A DNA stretch of 64,000 nucleotides from contig NZ_JAXHDD010000001.1 in NCBI RefSeq assembly GCF_037072025.1, positions 186,001 through 250,000 of the forward strand. The letters run 5' to 3'. Shown in pieces: positions 62,899 through 64,000 of the stretch. The notes under the pieces are model-generated. The model was not told the origin of the DNA. It was given only the letters and a program-made list of their open reading frames with translations, and made no database searches. Numbering within the stretch: the first letter of the stretch is position 1; the number at the start of each line of letters is the position of its first letter. Origin of the DNA: Pseudogracilibacillus sp037072025. Lineage in GTDB: Bacteria > Bacillota > Bacilli > Bacillales > Amphibacillaceae. Both the position numbers and the translations under genes were made by a program.

Positions 62899-63612
62899 TT
62901 AAACCATTTTTTTAAATTCCTTCTGCAGCCTTTTAATTATTTTCTTTTCCAGTCTGGAAATATAGGATTGCGATATGCCGAGCATATCTGCCACATCTTT
63001 TTGTGTTTTTTCTTCTTGACCAATAAGGCCAAATCTTAATTCCATGATCTTCTTTTCACGACCATTTAGCGTAGATAGAGCGTTAACTAATAACTGCTTA
63101 TCAACTTTCATTTCTAGGTCTTTTGTAATTATGTCTTCTTCTGTTCCTAAAACATCTGATAGCAATAATTCATTTCCATCCCAATCAACATTTAAAGGCT
63201 CGTCGAAAGATACTTCTGTTTTTATTCGGTTATTTTTTCTTAAATACATTAAAATTTCATTTTCAATACAACGTGAAGCATATGTAGCGAGCTTGATTTT
63301 TTTCTCTGGGTCAAATGTATTAACTGCTTTTATAAGCCCAATTGATCCAATACTGATGAGATCTTCTATATTAATGCCAGTATTTTCAAATTTCCGGGCA
63401 ATATAAACAACAAGTCGTAAATTATGTTCAATCAATGTTGCACGAGCAACTTTATCTCCCTTTGGTAATCGCTCAAGCAAATCCTTTTCTTCCGATTTTT
63501 CTAACGGTGCCGGAAGTGCTGTTTTCCCACCAATATAATAGATCTCATCTTTTTTAATTCCAAGCTTAATTAAAATTCGATTCCACCAAAGACGTAAACG
63601 AAATTTCCACAC
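62899..63612 (-). CDS. sigE: Sporulation sigma factor E (pro-sigma-E)
   Basis: Early mother-cell sigma factor made as a precursor. The 237-residue protein has an N-terminal pro-sequence (MWKFRLRLWWNRILIKLGIK, amphipathic and basic) removed by SpoIIGA, then region 2 (NLRLVVYIARKFENTGINIE) and region 4 (TQKDVADMLGISQSYISRLE). Downstream of spoIIGA and upstream of sigG, the classic order. Confidence 0.97.
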   Translation of the reverse strand: MWKFRLRLWWNRILIKLGIKKDEIYYIGGKTALPAPLEKSEEKDLLERLPKGDKVARATLIEHNLRLVVYIARKFENTGINIEDLISIGSIGLIKAVNTFDPEKKIKLATYASRCIENEILMYLRKNNRIKTEVSFDEPLNVDWDGNELLLSDVLGTEEDIITKDLEMKVDKQLLVNALSTLNGREKKIMELRFGLIGQEEKTQKDVADMLGISQSYISRLEKKIIKRLQKEFKKMV

Positions 63613-63636
63613 AGTAAATTCTCCCTCTCATAAATA

Positions 63637-64000
63637 TTAGGCACTTCTCACTGTACTAAGATGAATAATTTGTGGATGTAATAAACAATGGTAACTATTA
63701 TCAGCTGTTAAATTAGCTAATTGAATTCCTATCAGAACATCATTCGTTTCTATAACCTCATTCTCATAATCAATAGTTAGTTTGTCCGGGCGGATTGTGA
63801 ATAAAAGGTCACTGTTTCCTCCTACCCCTTGATAAGGGACAATGGAAATTTGTTTTTGAATCGATGTTGGAATTTGTTCCATATCATGGTTAATTATTGA
63901 AGAACATAATAAATCCCAATCCTTGTCTGTAAAGAAATTTTTTAAAAAAATTTCATCGCAAATTACAACAGGTCGATTAGATAACGGGTCTACTAGATGA
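63637..64000 (-). CDS. spoIIGA: Sporulation sigma-E processing peptidase SpoIIGA (C-terminal part; runs off the right edge)
   Basis: Membrane aspartic protease that activates pro-sigma-E. Only the last ~120 residues are present: VDPLSNRPVVICDE, just after the position of the catalytic Asp motif (off the window), then SIVPYQGVGGNSDLLFTIRP and the LTADNSYHCLLHPQII end. About 20 bp before sigE, in the same operon. Confidence 0.93.
   Translation of the reverse strand, partial: HLVDPLSNRPVVICDEIFLKNFFTDKDWDLLCSSIINHDMEQIPTSIQKQISIVPYQGVGGNSDLLFTIRPDKLTIDYENEVIETNDVLIGIQLANLTADNSYHCLLHPQIIHLSTVRSA

Overview
The window comes from the chromosome of a low-G+C, endospore-forming Bacillaceae bacterium, probably of the Oceanobacillus/Virgibacillus/Gracilibacillus kind (genus inferred, not proven). 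The spore genes spoVM, spoIIGA, sigE and sigG, and a gene order close to the smc-to-sigE part of the Bacillus subtilis chromosome, support this. Almost everything is read on the minus strand, so the biological order runs from the right edge (spoIIGA) to the left edge (smc).

From left to right: (1) 1-12.1 kb holds smc, rnc, the fatty-acid/phospholipid genes acpP-fabG-fabD-plsX-fapR, recG and fakA. (2) 12.3-25.3 kb holds rpmB, spoVM, rpe, rsgA, prkC, prpC, rsmB, fmt, priA, coaBC, rpoZ, gmk and remA. (3) 25.5-38.2 kb is an accessory-rich stretch around yicC, a calcium-type P-ATPase, rqcH and a LysR regulator. It contains transposase and ABC-transporter remnants, a small XRE/membrane-protein cassette and a broken V8-like protease gene. 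(4) 38.2-49.1 kb is the pyrimidine operon pyrR-pyrB-pyrC-carA-carB-pyrK-pyrD-pyrF-pyrE with two PyrR attenuators and no uracil permease gene. (5) 49.2-56.7 kb holds rluD-type synthase, lspA, ogt, adaA, an amino-acid permease and a T-box-controlled ileS. (6) 57-60.3 kb is the division cluster divIVA-ylmH-ylmG-sepF-ylmE-ylmC. (7) 60.3-64 kb holds a decayed interval, a 20-bp minisatellite, sigG, sigE and the end of spoIIGA.

Two things stand out. First, at least six intergenic elements (near 3.3, 13.1, 26.6, 35.7, 48.5 and 61.2 kb) share the same short asymmetric ends, roughly aaTCCATAAACTGYGCAGTA and gaaGGATACTGTkgAGTA, but carry different cargo. Four carry a G+C-rich, strongly palindromic core. 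Two carry minisatellite arrays, with 52-bp and 20-bp units. A second element family (ttagaaaacttgg ... gaaagttttatacttt) shares an internal module with the first. Together they look like a modular family of non-autonomous mobile boxes. One sits inside the pyr leader between attenuator and pyrR, and one abuts a truncated ABC-transporter gene. Second, CarA of the pyr operon has lost the glutaminase nucleophile (GICLGHQ has become GIGLGHQ) and the catalytic His (HPE has become QPE), predicting an ammonia-dependent carbamoyl-phosphate synthetase.

Several genes present in the equivalent B. subtilis intervals are missing here: yloU, sdaAA/sdaAB, thiN, def, rlmN, pyrP, ylmD and ylmA at its usual place.
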